Positions 21,508-31,473 of a DNA stretch of 64,000 bases are shown in pieces (the stretch's first letter is position 1; every line of letters begins with the position of its first letter). The notes beneath the pieces are model-generated. The model saw nothing but the letters and a program-made list of their open reading frames with translations, was not told where the DNA came from and made no database searches. The DNA comes from Buchnera aphidicola (Aphis nerii) (GTDB lineage Bacteria; Pseudomonadota; Gammaproteobacteria; Enterobacterales; Enterobacteriaceae). The stretch covers positions 226,449 through 290,448 of the forward strand of contig NZ_CP034885.1 of the NCBI RefSeq assembly GCF_005083105.1, written 5' to 3'. Made by a program: the position numbers and the translations under genes.

Positions 21508-22530
21508 TTAGATTAAAAATTTTTTAAATTGAGGTGATATCCATGTCAAAAATTTATTTTTTTCTTTAATTATAAGACAGACTGCTAAATTTTCATTAAT
21601 AGACAATTTTTTTGCTTTTTTAACACCTAGTAATAGCAATGCAGTATCCCAACTGTCTGCTTCTAAAGCAGTTGAAGAAATAACACTTACTGATACTAAA
21701 TTGTTTTTTATAGGGGTTCCTTTTTCAGGATCAATAATATGTGAAACATTCTTACTATGAAGAAAATAATAATTAAGATAAGTGCCTGCTGTACTAATAG
21801 ATTTGTTATTTAAATTAACGAGTAATTGAATTGATCTTTTTTTATCTGTAGGTTTTTGAATCGCGATAATTTTAGTCTTATTGTTAACTAAAACTGTACC
21901 TCCTATCGAAATAGTATAATTTTTTATTCCTTTTTTTTTTAGTATACAAGATAAATGATCTACAGCAAACCCTTCACCTAGTGTAGAAAGATTTATTTTC
22001 ATACCATTTATGTTTTTTTTTAAATATATTCCATGTGAATTATTAATAATTTTTAAATTGTGAATACCTGTAAGATTTATATTTTTTTTAATGGTATTTA
22101 TTAAAGGGTAATGGTGTGGTTTTTTTTCAGTTCCAAAACCCCATAAATTAATTAATGTGCCAATAGTGATATCTAGTTTTCCATTAGTTTTTTTGTGCAT
22201 TGTCAGTGCTGTTAAAATAATTTTTAAAAATTTTTTATTAATTTTTAATAGTTTATATTTTTTTAATTGATTAAATTGATAAACTAAAGATTTTTTTTTC
22301 CAAGGAGATAATAATTGTTCATCTGCATCTAGATTTTTTTGTATTAATTTTTTTATGTATTTTATATTTTTTATTTTTGTATTAGGAATTTTTACTTGCC
22401 AGTATGTTCCCATGGTTTTTCCTTGCAATTGTATTGTTTGTGTTTTTTTTTTATTTTTTATAATAAAGAAAAGTGTTAAAAAACATAAAAAAATACCAAT
22501 TATTTTGTTTAATATCATATATAAAACCAT
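21508..22530 (-). CDS. apbE: FAD:protein FMN transferase
   Basis: Attaches FMN covalently to threonine in membrane redox proteins; in E. coli the targets belong to the Rnf/Rsx complex. The 340 residues match E. coli ApbE (351) along the whole length: LQGKTMGTYWQVKIP, LDADEQLLSPW, NLWGFGTEKKP, LSTLGEGFAVDHL, YTISIGGTV, AIQKPTDK, SHIIDPEKGTPI and TALEADSWDTAL. A hydrophobic N-terminal segment (about 5-24) would export or anchor it, but the E. coli lipobox is not clear. An in-frame A10 run lies at 21931-21940. Its presence implies that an Rnf complex is kept elsewhere on the chromosome. Confidence 0.95.
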   Translation of the reverse strand: MVLYMILNKIIGIFLCFLTLFFIIKNKKKTQTIQLQGKTMGTYWQVKIPNTKIKNIKYIKKLIQKNLDADEQLLSPWKKKSLVYQFNQLKKYKLLKINKKFLKIILTALTMHKKTNGKLDITIGTLINLWGFGTEKKPHHYPLINTIKKNINLTGIHNLKIINNSHGIYLKKNINGMKINLSTLGEGFAVDHLSCILKKKGIKNYTISIGGTVLVNNKTKIIAIQKPTDKKRSIQLLVNLNNKSISTAGTYLNYYFLHSKNVSHIIDPEKGTPIKNNLVSVSVISSTALEADSWDTALLLLGVKKAKKLSINENLAVCLIIKEKNKFLTWISPQFKKFLI

Positions 22531-22762
22531 ATATTTTAAAATAGAAAATAATATTATATAGAAATATAGTTATTTACAAAAATATTTAAAAAACTGCAAT
22601 TTTTTAAATATTTTTAAGATATACTTTTTTATTTATCTACTAACGATTGATGGAGTTAATGAATTATGGAGTGTATAATAAGGGTTTATTTTAATTAAAA
22701 ATTTTGTATTTTTTATTCGCTTTATCTATGAGATTAGATTGTAATTTATTGAGAAAGAAATA

Positions 22763-24196
22763 ATGAAAAGAATAAATATAGTATTAGGCGGAACAGTATT
22801 TATTTTAACTCTGTTACTAAGTTTCGGAATGTCTTGGGGAAATGAAAAATCTGTTTCTAATAATATTTCCTCTATACATGTAATTCCTAGTTTAGCACCT
22901 ATGCTAGAAAAAGTTATGCCTTCAGTAATTAGTATTAATATTGAGGGAAGTACTATAATTCAGAATTCTCGTTTACCGCATCAATTTCAACCATTTTTTG
23001 GTGATAATTCTCCATTTTGTCAAGGTAATTCACCATTTCGAAATTCTCCATTTTGTCGTTCTAATCCTAATTCTGATAATACAAACGAAAAGTTTCATGC
23101 ACTAGGATCAGGTGTTATTATAGATGCTGAAAAAGGATATGCTGTAACTAATAATCACGTTGTAGAAAATGCAAATAAGATTCAAGTACAATTAAGTGAT
23201 GGACGTCGTTATGAAGCTCATGTAATTGGAAAAGATCAACGTTCTGACATTGCTTTAATACAATTACAAAATGCAAATAATTTAAGTGCAATTAAAATTG
23301 CAGATTCTGATAAATTAAGAGTAGGTGATTATACTGTAGCAATTGGAAATCCGTATGGTCTTGGTGAAACAGTTACATCTGGTATTATTTCTGCTTTGGG
23401 GAGAAGTGGATTAAATATTGAACATTATGAAAATTTTATTCAAACTGATGCAGCTATTAATAGAGGTAATTCCGGTGGTGCATTAGTTAATTTAGATGGT
23501 GAATTAATAGGTATTAATACTGCGATATTAGCTCCAGATGGAGGTAATATAGGAATTGGTTTTGCAATTCCTGGAAATATGGTTAAAAATCTTACAGCAC
23601 AAATAGCTCAATTTGGTCAAGTAAGACGTGGTGAGTTAGGTATAATAGGAATGGAATTAAATTCTGACTTAGCAAGAATAATGAAAATTAATACTCAAAA
23701 AGGAGCTTTTGTTAGTCAAGTCCTACCTAATTCATCTGCATTTCAAGCTGGTATTAGAGCCGGAGATATTATTGTATCTTTAAATAAAAAACTGATTTCT
23801 AGTTTTGCAGCATTACGTGCTGAAATTGGATCTTTACCAGTTGCTACTAAGATGGAATTAGGTATTTTTCGAAATGGTATTATTAAAGATGTAATTGTAG
23901 AATTAAAGCCATCGCTTAAACAAAGTATGAATTTTGGAGATATTTATCCAGGTCTTGAAGGAGCTGATTTTTCTAATTTTTCTATAGATGATCAAAAGGG
24001 TGTAAAAGTAGATAATGTTAAAATAAATACTCCAGCTGGAAAAATTGGTTTTAAAAAAGATGATATTATCATTAAAGTGAATCAAAAATTAATAAATGAT
24101 TTAGATGACTTGAAAGATGAATTAGCTCATAAACCAAGCATATTAGTTTTTAGTATAAAAAGAGGAAGTAGTAATATTTATTTAGTTAGTGAGTAA
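22763..24196 (+). CDS. degP: Periplasmic serine endoprotease / chaperone DegP
   Basis: Degrades or refolds misfolded periplasmic and outer-membrane proteins such as BamA clients. The 477 residues match E. coli DegP (474). There is an N-terminal signal segment (about 5-26). The LA loop keeps its two cysteines (SPFCQ and SPFCR), the catalytic triad is H132, D162 and S237 (GNSGGAL), and two PDZ domains follow. The sigma-E promoter that drives it in E. coli is not recognisable in the 232-bp divergent gap with apbE. A clear terminator follows. Confidence 0.98.
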   Translation: MKRINIVLGGTVFILTLLLSFGMSWGNEKSVSNNISSIHVIPSLAPMLEKVMPSVISINIEGSTIIQNSRLPHQFQPFFGDNSPFCQGNSPFRNSPFCRSNPNSDNTNEKFHALGSGVIIDAEKGYAVTNNHVVENANKIQVQLSDGRRYEAHVIGKDQRSDIALIQLQNANNLSAIKIADSDKLRVGDYTVAIGNPYGLGETVTSGIISALGRSGLNIEHYENFIQTDAAINRGNSGGALVNLDGELIGINTAILAPDGGNIGIGFAIPGNMVKNLTAQIAQFGQVRRGELGIIGMELNSDLARIMKINTQKGAFVSQVLPNSSAFQAGIRAGDIIVSLNKKLISSFAALRAEIGSLPVATKMELGIFRNGIIKDVIVELKPSLKQSMNFGDIYPGLEGADFSNFSIDDQKGVKVDNVKINTPAGKIGFKKDDIIIKVNQKLINDLDDLKDELAHKPSILVFSIKRGSSNIYLVSE

Positions 24197-24225
24197 TAGT
24201 TAAAAAAACAGTTTATTATATGATT

Positions 24226-24258
24226 CCGCCCTATTTTTTTAAAATACGGGCGGTTTTT
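24226..24258 (+). terminator. Intrinsic terminator after degP
   Basis: CCGCCC (24226-24231) pairs with GGGCGG (24248-24253), extended by TATTTT/AAAATA with one bulged C, and is followed by five T at 24254-24258. It lies between the convergent genes degP and dapD, only 5 bp from the dapD stop. It is the most G+C-rich intergenic spot nearby. Confidence 0.8.
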
Positions 24259-24262
24259 AATG

Positions 24263-25087
24263 TTAATTTAAACCACGTAATAATTTGTTAATTTCTACTT
24301 TACTTGTAGTTTTATGGTCTACTTTTTTAACAATAACTGCAGCATATAAATTATATTTTCCATTTTTAGATGGCAAACTACCAGAAACTACTACAGAATT
24401 CGAAGGAATTTTCCCGTAAGAAATTTCTTCAGTTTCTCGATTATAAATTTTAGTACTTTGTCCTATAAAAACGCCCATAGATATTACAGCACCTTCTTCT
24501 ACAATTACTCCTTCTACAATTTCAGAACGAGCACCAATAAAACAATTATCTTCAATAATAGTAGGATTATTTTGTAAAGGCTCTAATACACCACCTATTC
24601 CAACTCCTCCTGATAAATGCACATTTTTTCCAATTTGTGCGCATGATCCTACAGTCGCCCATGTATCTATCATACTTCCTTCATCTATATATGCACCTAT
24701 ATTTACATATGATGGCATAATTACTGTATTGCAATTAATAAATGCGCCATATCTAACAGTAGCTGGTGGTACTATTCTAACTTTTTCTATTTCAAAATTT
24801 TCTTGAGTATATTTATTGTATTTAAGTGGAATTTTATCGTAATAATTAGTATTTTTACCTAAAAAAATGTTATTTTTTGTAAAATATATATATAATAATA
24901 TTGCTTTTTTTAACCATTGATGAGTAATCCATACATTATCTTTTTTTTCTGAAATACGTAGTTCCCCTTTGTTTAATAAACTTAATATATAAGCGATAGT
25001 TTCATAAGTTTCAATATCAATATTTTTAAAATTAATTTCATTTCTATTTATATAAGCATTTTCAATTATTTTTTTAAATTTTTTCAC
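24263..25087 (-). CDS. dapD: Tetrahydrodipicolinate N-succinyltransferase
   Basis: Succinylates tetrahydrodipicolinate in the succinylase route to diaminopimelate and lysine. The 274 residues equal the E. coli length. The left-handed beta-helix of hexapeptide repeats is visible (for example [23 protein letters not shown] and [10 protein letters not shown]), as is the C-terminal [19 protein letters not shown]. It supplies both host lysine and the DAP used by MurE. It follows map on the same strand and ends at the degP terminator. Confidence 0.98.
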   Translation of the reverse strand: MKKFKKIIENAYINRNEINFKNIDIETYETIAYILSLLNKGELRISEKKDNVWITHQWLKKAILLYIYFTKNNIFLGKNTNYYDKIPLKYNKYTQENFEIEKVRIVPPATVRYGAFINCNTVIMPSYVNIGAYIDEGSMIDTWATVGSCAQIGKNVHLSGGVGIGGVLEPLQNNPTIIEDNCFIGARSEIVEGVIVEEGAVISMGVFIGQSTKIYNRETEEISYGKIPSNSVVVSGSLPSKNGKYNLYAAVIVKKVDHKTTSKVEINKLLRGLN

Positions 25088-25150
25088 TTTAAATTATCCC
25101 AATTTAATTATATTGAATTTTAACAAGAAAAATAAAAACATTTATTTTTA

Positions 25151-25933
25151 TTAATTGATAAAACTAGGAAGTATTTTTTCTTTTTTTTGCCATGTTAAAA
25201 TATCACATCCATAATTTGTAACTAGTATAGTATGCTCATATTGAGCAGATAATGAGTGATCTTTTGTTTTAACAGTCCATCCATCTTTCATACATTTTAC
25301 CTCTGATTTTCCTGCATTTATCATAGGTTCAATAGTAAAAATCATTCCTTTTTCTAGAATCATTTTATTTTTATTTTTATAATGCAATATATGTGGTTCT
25401 TCATGAAATGAAGTACCAATACCGTGTCCACAATATTCTTTTACAACTGAAAAACCTTGTTTTTCAACATAATTTTCAATTGTTTCTCCAATTTTTAAAA
25501 GTGGTACGCCTGATTTTATAATTTTTAAAGATGTATAAAGGCTTTCTTGAGCAACTTTACATAAACGTTTAGATAGAATACTTGTTTCTCCTACAAAAAA
25601 CATTTTTGAGGTATCTGCATAATAGTTATCTTTAATAACTGTAACATCAATATTAACTATATCTCCTACTTTTAAAATTTGTTTTTTACTTGGAATACCG
25701 TGACATACAACGTCATTAACAGAAATACAGACAGATTTTGGAAAACCATGATATCCTAAACATGCTGGAATAGCATTATTTTGCATGATAAAATTATGAC
25801 ATATATTATTTAGTTCTTCTGTACTTACATCTGGTTGAACATATTTTTCAATCATTTCTAATACTTTTGCAGCTAATTTTCCAGATATTCTCATTTTTTC
25901 TATTTCTGATTTTTTTTTTATCATATGATTCAT
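25151..25933 (-). CDS. map: Methionine aminopeptidase type I
   Basis: Removes the initiator methionine from new proteins, after peptide deformylase. The 260 residues match E. coli (264). The five metal ligands are recognisable: D96 and D107 (NIDVTVIKDNYYADTSK), H170 (GHGIG), E202 (TIEPMINAG) and E233 (QYEHTI). It is divergent from rpsB, the same arrangement as in E. coli. The 294-bp gap between them contains the rpsB leader and presumably both promoters, but I found no hexamer pair I would defend. Confidence 0.98.
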   Translation of the reverse strand: MNHMIKKKSEIEKMRISGKLAAKVLEMIEKYVQPDVSTEELNNICHNFIMQNNAIPACLGYHGFPKSVCISVNDVVCHGIPSKKQILKVGDIVNIDVTVIKDNYYADTSKMFFVGETSILSKRLCKVAQESLYTSLKIIKSGVPLLKIGETIENYVEKQGFSVVKEYCGHGIGTSFHEEPHILHYKNKNKMILEKGMIFTIEPMINAGKSEVKCMKDGWTVKTKDHSLSAQYEHTILVTNYGCDILTWQKKEKILPSFIN

Positions 25934-26227
25934 AACATTTAACCAATTAAAATATATAAAGTTTAATTTGTATAAATTATAGTTTATAAAATTTAGTTAT
26001 AAAAATTTTTATTTTAATATTTAACGAGTAATTTAAAAAAAATAAAATACGTTAATAATTATTACTGTTCTTAAATATTGAATATGATATATTTCATTTA
26101 ATTTATTAGATATATTTAATATGATGTGAATATACAAGATATTTATATTTTTCATTTAATATAAAAGTTATAGAATTGTTATTAATATTCATTTTTTAAA
26201 ATTTGATTTTTTAATTAGGAGATTTTT

Positions 26228-26962
26228 ATGGAAATAGTGTCAATGAGAGATATGTTAAAAGCTGGAGTTCATTTTGGACATCAAACTCGATATTGGAATC
26301 CAAAAATGAAACCATTTATTTTTGGTTCTAAGAATAAAGTACATATTATTAATTTAGAAAAAACTCTTCCTATGTTTAATTTTGCTTTGTTAGAATTGAG
26401 AAAAATCGCTTTTAAAAAAGGAAAAATATTATTTGTTGGAACTAAACGTGCTGCTAGTATAAAAATAAAAGAAACAGCAATAAATTGTGATCAATTTTAT
26501 GTTAATCATCGTTGGTTAGGTGGAATGTTAACTAATTGGAAAACAGTACGTCAATCTATTAAACGTTTAAAAGATTTAGAAATAGAATCTAAAGATGGTA
26601 CGTTTTTAAAACTTACAAAAAAAGAAGCGTTAATACGAACAAGAGAATTATCTAAATTAGAAAATAGTTTAGGTGGTATAAAAAATATGGGAGGTCTTCC
26701 AGATTGTTTATTTATCATTGATGCTGCTCATGAGCATATTGCAATTCAAGAAGCAAATAATTTAGGAATTCCTGTTTTTGCTGTTGTAGATACTAATTCT
26801 AATCCTGATGGTGTAGATTATATAATACCTGGAAACGATGATGCAATTAGATCTGTTGCATTATATTTAAAAGCGGTAACAATGAGTATTTGTAAAACAG
26901 ATCATCATACTTCAATAACTGAAGTTTTAATTAATTCAAAAGAAAATTTAGATATTGAATAA
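26228..26962 (+). CDS. rpsB: 30S ribosomal protein S2
   Basis: Primary structural protein of the small ribosomal subunit. The 244 residues match E. coli (241). Recognisable segments are [22 protein letters not shown] at the start (shortened here), LFVGTKRAA and NRWLGG-like [13 protein letters not shown] good AGGAG ribosome site precedes the ATG. First gene of the rpsB-tsf-pyrH-frr run, in E. coli order. A weak A/T hairpin lies in the 50-bp gap before tsf, where E. coli has an attenuator. Confidence 0.99.
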   Translation: MEIVSMRDMLKAGVHFGHQTRYWNPKMKPFIFGSKNKVHIINLEKTLPMFNFALLELRKIAFKKGKILFVGTKRAASIKIKETAINCDQFYVNHRWLGGMLTNWKTVRQSIKRLKDLEIESKDGTFLKLTKKEALIRTRELSKLENSLGGIKNMGGLPDCLFIIDAAHEHIAIQEANNLGIPVFAVVDTNSNPDGVDYIIPGNDDAIRSVALYLKAVTMSICKTDHHTSITEVLINSKENLDIE

Positions 26963-27012
26963 ATATATATGTATATACTTATATTTATAAAACCTGCTAA
27001 GAGAAGATATTT

Positions 27013-27816
27013 ATGATTGATATTCCTGCTTTATTAGTAAAAAAATTGAGATTACGTACAGGTGTTGGTTTTATGGAATGTAAACGAGCATTAATAGAAG
27101 AAAATGGAGATATTGAGTTATCAATTGATAATTTAAGAAAATCAGGAAAAATACAAGCTTCAAAAAAATTAAAAAATACTACGAATCATGGTGTAATATT
27201 TGCTAGTACTCAAAATAATATTGGAGTTATGATTGAATTGAATTGTCAAACTGATTTTGTAGCAAAAGATAATCTTTTTATTTCTTTTGGAAAAGAAATA
27301 ATTTTAACGGCATTATCTGAAAAAATAAAAAACATTTTTGACATACAAAATTATTTTAAAATAAAAATAACAGAATTAATTGTAAAATTTGGTGAGAATA
27401 TTAAAATTAATCGATTTGAAATTATTAATGGTAATAATATATTTTCTTATGTGCATGCTGGTCGTATTGGTGTGTTAGTTAGTGCTAATAATTTAAATCA
27501 GGATGTATTAAAAAACATTTCTATGCATATAGCAGCAAGTAAACCAGATTATATACATCCTAAAGATGTATCCAAAGAAATATTTGAAAGAGAATATAAT
27601 ATTCAATTAGAACTAGTAAAAAATTATAAGAAGCCTACTAATATATTAAAAAAAATAGTAGATGGTCGTATGAATAAATTTTTAAATAATATTTCTTTAG
27701 TTGGTCAAAATTTTATAATTGATCCAAATAAAAAAGTAGGTCAAGTATTAGATGAACATAATGGTAATATTATATCTTTTGTTAGGTTTGAAATTGGAGA
27801 AAATACAATTAAATAA
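27013..27816 (+). CDS. tsf: Elongation factor Ts
   Basis: Guanine nucleotide exchange factor for EF-Tu. The 267 residues are slightly shorter than in E. coli (283). The N-terminal UBA-like domain [20 protein letters not shown] and the core TDFV motif ([12 protein letters not shown]), which inserts into EF-Tu, are intact. The middle of the core domain is more diverged than usual and rich in lysine and asparagine, as expected for A/T drift. Co-transcribed with rpsB. Confidence 0.98.
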   Translation: MIDIPALLVKKLRLRTGVGFMECKRALIEENGDIELSIDNLRKSGKIQASKKLKNTTNHGVIFASTQNNIGVMIELNCQTDFVAKDNLFISFGKEIILTALSEKIKNIFDIQNYFKIKITELIVKFGENIKINRFEIINGNNIFSYVHAGRIGVLVSANNLNQDVLKNISMHIAASKPDYIHPKDVSKEIFEREYNIQLELVKNYKKPTNILKKIVDGRMNKFLNNISLVGQNFIIDPNKKVGQVLDEHNGNIISFVRFEIGENTIK

Positions 27817-27906
27817 TTAACAGATATTAATTAATAGCAATATGATTTTTTTAAAATAACACTTATATTTATTTTTAAATATATTAAATATATTCGGATT
27901 AAAAAA

Positions 27907-28632
27907 ATGTCTACCAATACAAAATTTATATACCCCCGTATTTTATTAAAAATAAGTGGAGAAGTTTTACAAGGAGTGAATAAATTTGGTATTGATGTGA
28001 ATTCTTTAAAAAAAATAGCTAAAGAAATAAAATTAGTATTAAATATTGGTGTACAAGTTGGATTGGTAATTGGAAGCGGAAATTTATTTCGTGGATCAAC
28101 GTTATCTAATATCGGAATAAATAGAATAGCATCTGATCACATTGGTATATTATCAACAATAATTAATAGTTTAGCGATGCATGACATCATGCAATATTAT
28201 TCTATTCCTTCTTGTGTAATGTCTTCGATACCAATAAATGGAATGTGTGAGACTTATAATCATCGACAAGCAATAAAACTTTTATCTAATAATTATGTAG
28301 TTATTTTTGCAGCTGGAATCGGTAATCCATTATTTACAACTGATTCTGCAGCATGTTTACGTGGTATTGAAATACAAGCAGATATTATTTTAAAAGGGAC
28401 TAAAGTTGATGGAGTGTATTCTAAAGATCCAAACAAATATGCCCATGCAACTTTTTATAAAAAATTAACTTATGAGGATGTACTTAAAAAAGAATTAAAA
28501 GTTATGGATCTCTCTGCTTTTGCCCTTGCCAGAGATCATAATTTGCCAATTCGAGTTTTTAATATTAACAAATTTCAATCTTTATATCATATTATTACAG
28601 GACATGATGAAGGTACTATTATTACCACATAA
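27907..28632 (+). CDS. pyrH: Uridylate kinase
   Basis: Phosphorylates UMP to UDP for nucleic-acid and UDP-sugar synthesis. The 241 residues equal the E. coli length. The N-terminal phosphate loop ILLKISGEVLQG, VIGSGNLFRG and the TTDSAACLRGIEI segment are conserved. Lies 90 bp after tsf and 93 bp before frr in the conserved operon. Confidence 0.98.
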   Translation: MSTNTKFIYPRILLKISGEVLQGVNKFGIDVNSLKKIAKEIKLVLNIGVQVGLVIGSGNLFRGSTLSNIGINRIASDHIGILSTIINSLAMHDIMQYYSIPSCVMSSIPINGMCETYNHRQAIKLLSNNYVVIFAAGIGNPLFTTDSAACLRGIEIQADIILKGTKVDGVYSKDPNKYAHATFYKKLTYEDVLKKELKVMDLSAFALARDHNLPIRVFNINKFQSLYHIITGHDEGTIITT

Positions 28633-28725
28633 AATATGAAATATTTTTCTGTAATTATAAATATTTTAAAATATACAAAAACATTATTTAAAATTAAATA
28701 ACAAATAGATATTATAGGTAAATAT

Positions 28726-29283
28726 GTGATTAATGAACTTTTTATTAAAATCAATCAAAAAATGGAAGTATGTATTAAAAATTTTCAAATTCAAATGAGT
28801 AACATTAGAACTGGTAGAGCATCTCCAGATTTGCTTAATAATATATATATTGAATATTTTGGTTCTAAAGTCCCGATTAAGCAAATTTCTAATATAGTGG
28901 TTGAAGATTATCATACTCTTAAGATAAATATATTTGATAGTTCTAACACGACTACAATTAATAAAGCTATTTTAAATTCAAATCTCGATTTAAATCCAGT
29001 AATACATGGAAAAGATATTATTGTACCAATACCGGGTCTAACAGAAGAAAGAAGAAAAAATCTTATTAAAATTATAAGAAATAATGCTGAAAATACTCGT
29101 ATTTTTATACGTAATATTCGTAGAGATGCCAATGAAAAAATTAAAATTTATTTAAGAAATAAAATTATTGGAGAAGATCAAGAACATAGTTCACAAAATA
29201 AAATTCAAAAAATGACAGATGATTATATTAAAAAAATAGAAAATATTTTACTTTTTAAAGAAAAAGAACTTATGAAATTTTAA
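28726..29283 (+). CDS. frr: Ribosome recycling factor
   Basis: Splits post-termination ribosomes together with EF-G. The 185 residues equal the E. coli length. The three-helix bundle segments IRTGRASPDLLNNI and IPGLTEERRKNL are recognisable. The start is a GTG at 28726; the ATG two bases earlier is followed directly by TGA, and AGG lies a short distance upstream. The length match supports the GTG. Confidence 0.98.
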   Translation: MINELFIKINQKMEVCIKNFQIQMSNIRTGRASPDLLNNIYIEYFGSKVPIKQISNIVVEDYHTLKINIFDSSNTTTINKAILNSNLDLNPVIHGKDIIVPIPGLTEERRKNLIKIIRNNAENTRIFIRNIRRDANEKIKIYLRNKIIGEDQEHSSQNKIQKMTDDYIKKIENILLFKEKELMKF

Positions 29284-29348
29284 CATAGTTAAAATAAAAT
29301 AAAATTTATATATTAAATATTTATGAAAATGTCTATTAAAAAATTTTT

Positions 29349-30542
29349 ATGAAGAAAATCACAATTTTAGGATCAACTGGTTCAATTGGTATAAGTACAA
29401 TATCTATTATTAAAAAACATCCTGATCTATTCAAAATAGTTGCACTAGTTGCAAATAAAAATTTTGCTATAATGTTAGAACAATGTAAATTATTTTCACC
29501 TGATTGGGTGGCCATGAAAAATGAAACATCTGCAAATATACTTAGAATTAAATTAAAAGAAGAAAAAATTAAAACACAAGTTTTATCTGGTAATAAAAAT
29601 ATTTCTGCATTAGCTTCTTTAGAAGAAAATGATTATGTAGTATCTGCTATTGTTGGAATGGCGGGTTTATTACCTACATTATCTGCAATATATGCTGGAA
29701 AAACTATTTTATTAGCTAATAAAGAATCTTTAATTACTTCTGGTTGTATATTTATGAATGCTTTATTTTGTAGCAATGCTAAAATTATTCCTATTGACAG
29801 TGAACATAATGCGATTTTTCAAGTTTTACCTGAACGTCTACAAAAAAATTTAGGAAAGTTTAATTTACAAGAACATGGAATTAAATCTATTATTTTAACT
29901 GGATCAGGTGGTCCATTATATCATTTAAAAAAAGAAGATTTACCTTTTGTAAAACCTGAGCAAACATTTGCTCATCCAAATTGGAATATGGGTAAAAAAA
30001 TATCAGTAGATTCAGCAACTATGATGAATAAAGGTTTCGAATATGCTGAAGCAAGATGGTTATTTAATGCTTCAGCTGATGAAATTAATATTTTAATTCA
30101 TCCTCAATCAATTATTCATTCTATGGTAGAATATATTGACGGCTCAGTATTAGCTCAAATTTCAGTTCCAGATATGAAAGTAGCTATTTCGTATGCAATG
30201 TCATTTCCTAAACGTATTTCTTCTGGATCTAATTATTTGGATTTTAAAAAATTAAATTATTTAAATTTTTTTGAACCAGATTTTAAGCAATTTCCATGTT
30301 TAAAATTAACAATTGATGCTTTTTCTCATGGTCAGTCAGCAATGACTGTATTAAATGCTGCTAATGAAGTTTCTGTATCTGCTTTTTTAAGTTCAAAAAT
30401 TAAATTTAATAAAATTTTTGAAATAAATAATGATGTTTTAATGTCTTCTTCTTTTTCAGAACCAACTTCTGTTTTAGAAATCTTAGAAATTGACAAAAAA
30501 GCTAGAATACAAACAGAAAAAAAAATATCCTCTTTAATTTGA
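29349..30542 (+). CDS. dxr: 1-deoxy-D-xylulose 5-phosphate reductoisomerase
   Basis: NADPH-dependent second step of the MEP isoprenoid pathway. The 397 residues match E. coli (398). The Rossmann loop ILGSTGSIG is at the start; the metal and substrate segments PIDSEHNAIFQ and HPNWNMGKKISVDSATMMNKG are intact. The isoprenoid product feeds UppS, encoded directly downstream. ErpA, at 2.7 kb, may help mature the Fe-S enzymes later in this pathway. Confidence 0.98.
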   Translation: MKKITILGSTGSIGISTISIIKKHPDLFKIVALVANKNFAIMLEQCKLFSPDWVAMKNETSANILRIKLKEEKIKTQVLSGNKNISALASLEENDYVVSAIVGMAGLLPTLSAIYAGKTILLANKESLITSGCIFMNALFCSNAKIIPIDSEHNAIFQVLPERLQKNLGKFNLQEHGIKSIILTGSGGPLYHLKKEDLPFVKPEQTFAHPNWNMGKKISVDSATMMNKGFEYAEARWLFNASADEINILIHPQSIIHSMVEYIDGSVLAQISVPDMKVAISYAMSFPKRISSGSNYLDFKKLNYLNFFEPDFKQFPCLKLTIDAFSHGQSAMTVLNAANEVSVSAFLSSKIKFNKIFEINNDVLMSSSFSEPTSVLEILEIDKKARIQTEKKISSLI

Positions 30543-30610
30543 AATTATTAGCATTTTTAAAAAAAATTATTTTTAGAGAATATATATGTAATATTATATA
30601 AATACTTAAC

Positions 30611-31339
30611 ATGCAAAAAAATAAAAAAAAAATACCTCTTCATGTTGCCATAATTATGGATGGCAATGGAAGATGGGCTCAAAAAAAAGGTAAAATACGT
30701 TCTTTTGGCCACAAAATAGGTTTTAAAGCAGTAAAAGAAACGATAAAATTTGCTATTAAAAATAACATAAAAGTATTAACATTATATGCTTTCAGTAGTG
30801 AAAATTGGAAACGTCCAAAATTAGAAGTAATTTCTTTACTTAAACTTTTTTTGTTTACATTAAATAATGAAATAGAAAATTTAAATAAATACAATATTTG
30901 TCTTAAAGTAATTGGTGACATAACTTTTTTTAATAAAGAATTACAATTATCTATTTATAATGCAGAAAAAAAAACTATAAAAAATAGCGGTTTGACTTTA
31001 AATATTGCTGCAAATTATGGTGGTAAATGGGATATAGTACAAGGTGTAAAAAAAATAATTGCTGATGTTAGAAATGGATATTTAGATATAAATCAAATTG
31101 AAGAAGAAACATTTTCTCAATATTTATCTACTAGTACTTTATTACCGGTAGATTTAGTAATTAGAACTGGAGGTGAAAAAAGAATTAGTAATTTTTTATT
31201 ATGGCAAATCGCATATTCTGAATTATATTTTACCGATATTTTATGGCCTGATTTTAATAAATTTATATTTCAAGATGCAATTAATTATTTCAGCACGAGA
31301 AAACGTCGTTTTGGAGGATTTATTGAAGATCAAAAGTAA
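30611..31339 (+). CDS. uppS: Undecaprenyl diphosphate synthase
   Basis: Cis-prenyltransferase making the C55 lipid carrier for peptidoglycan. The 242 residues compare with 253 in E. coli. Signatures are IIMDGNGRWAQKKG (catalytic aspartate), the FSSENWKRP segment and the C-terminal RTGGEKRISNFLLWQ. An in-frame A10 run lies at 30623-30632 near the start. The next genes in E. coli, cdsA and rseP, are gone and bamA follows. Confidence 0.98.
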   Translation: MQKNKKKIPLHVAIIMDGNGRWAQKKGKIRSFGHKIGFKAVKETIKFAIKNNIKVLTLYAFSSENWKRPKLEVISLLKLFLFTLNNEIENLNKYNICLKVIGDITFFNKELQLSIYNAEKKTIKNSGLTLNIAANYGGKWDIVQGVKKIIADVRNGYLDINQIEEETFSQYLSTSTLLPVDLVIRTGGEKRISNFLLWQIAYSELYFTDILWPDFNKFIFQDAINYFSTRKRRFGGFIEDQK

Positions 31340-31451
31340 TTTTAATATTATTTAAATCTTAAATTTTTAATCTAAATACAACAAACATCTTATTTTTATT
31401 TCTTAATTTCTTTTAGATTGTATGGTATAAATACATACAAAGTATTAGATC

Positions 31452-31473
31452 TATTGCAGGAAAAATTGCAATA
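31452..31473 (+). promoter_or_regulatory. Hairpin presenting the bamA ribosome site
   Basis: TATTGCA (31452-31458) and TGCAATA (31467-31473) pair perfectly over 7 bp. The 8-nt loop between them begins with GGAA, the only ribosome-site-like sequence, and the ATG follows immediately at 31474. The structure would show the Shine-Dalgarno in the loop and could tune translation. Seen in sequence; function inferred. Confidence 0.45.

Noticed and set aside
26961..26986. Attenuator hairpin between rpsB and tsf
   Set aside because: The possible stem is short and all A/T, expected by chance in this sequence.
28684..29132. Antisense open frames over frr
   Set aside because: They are shadows of the conserved frr gene with no family resemblance.
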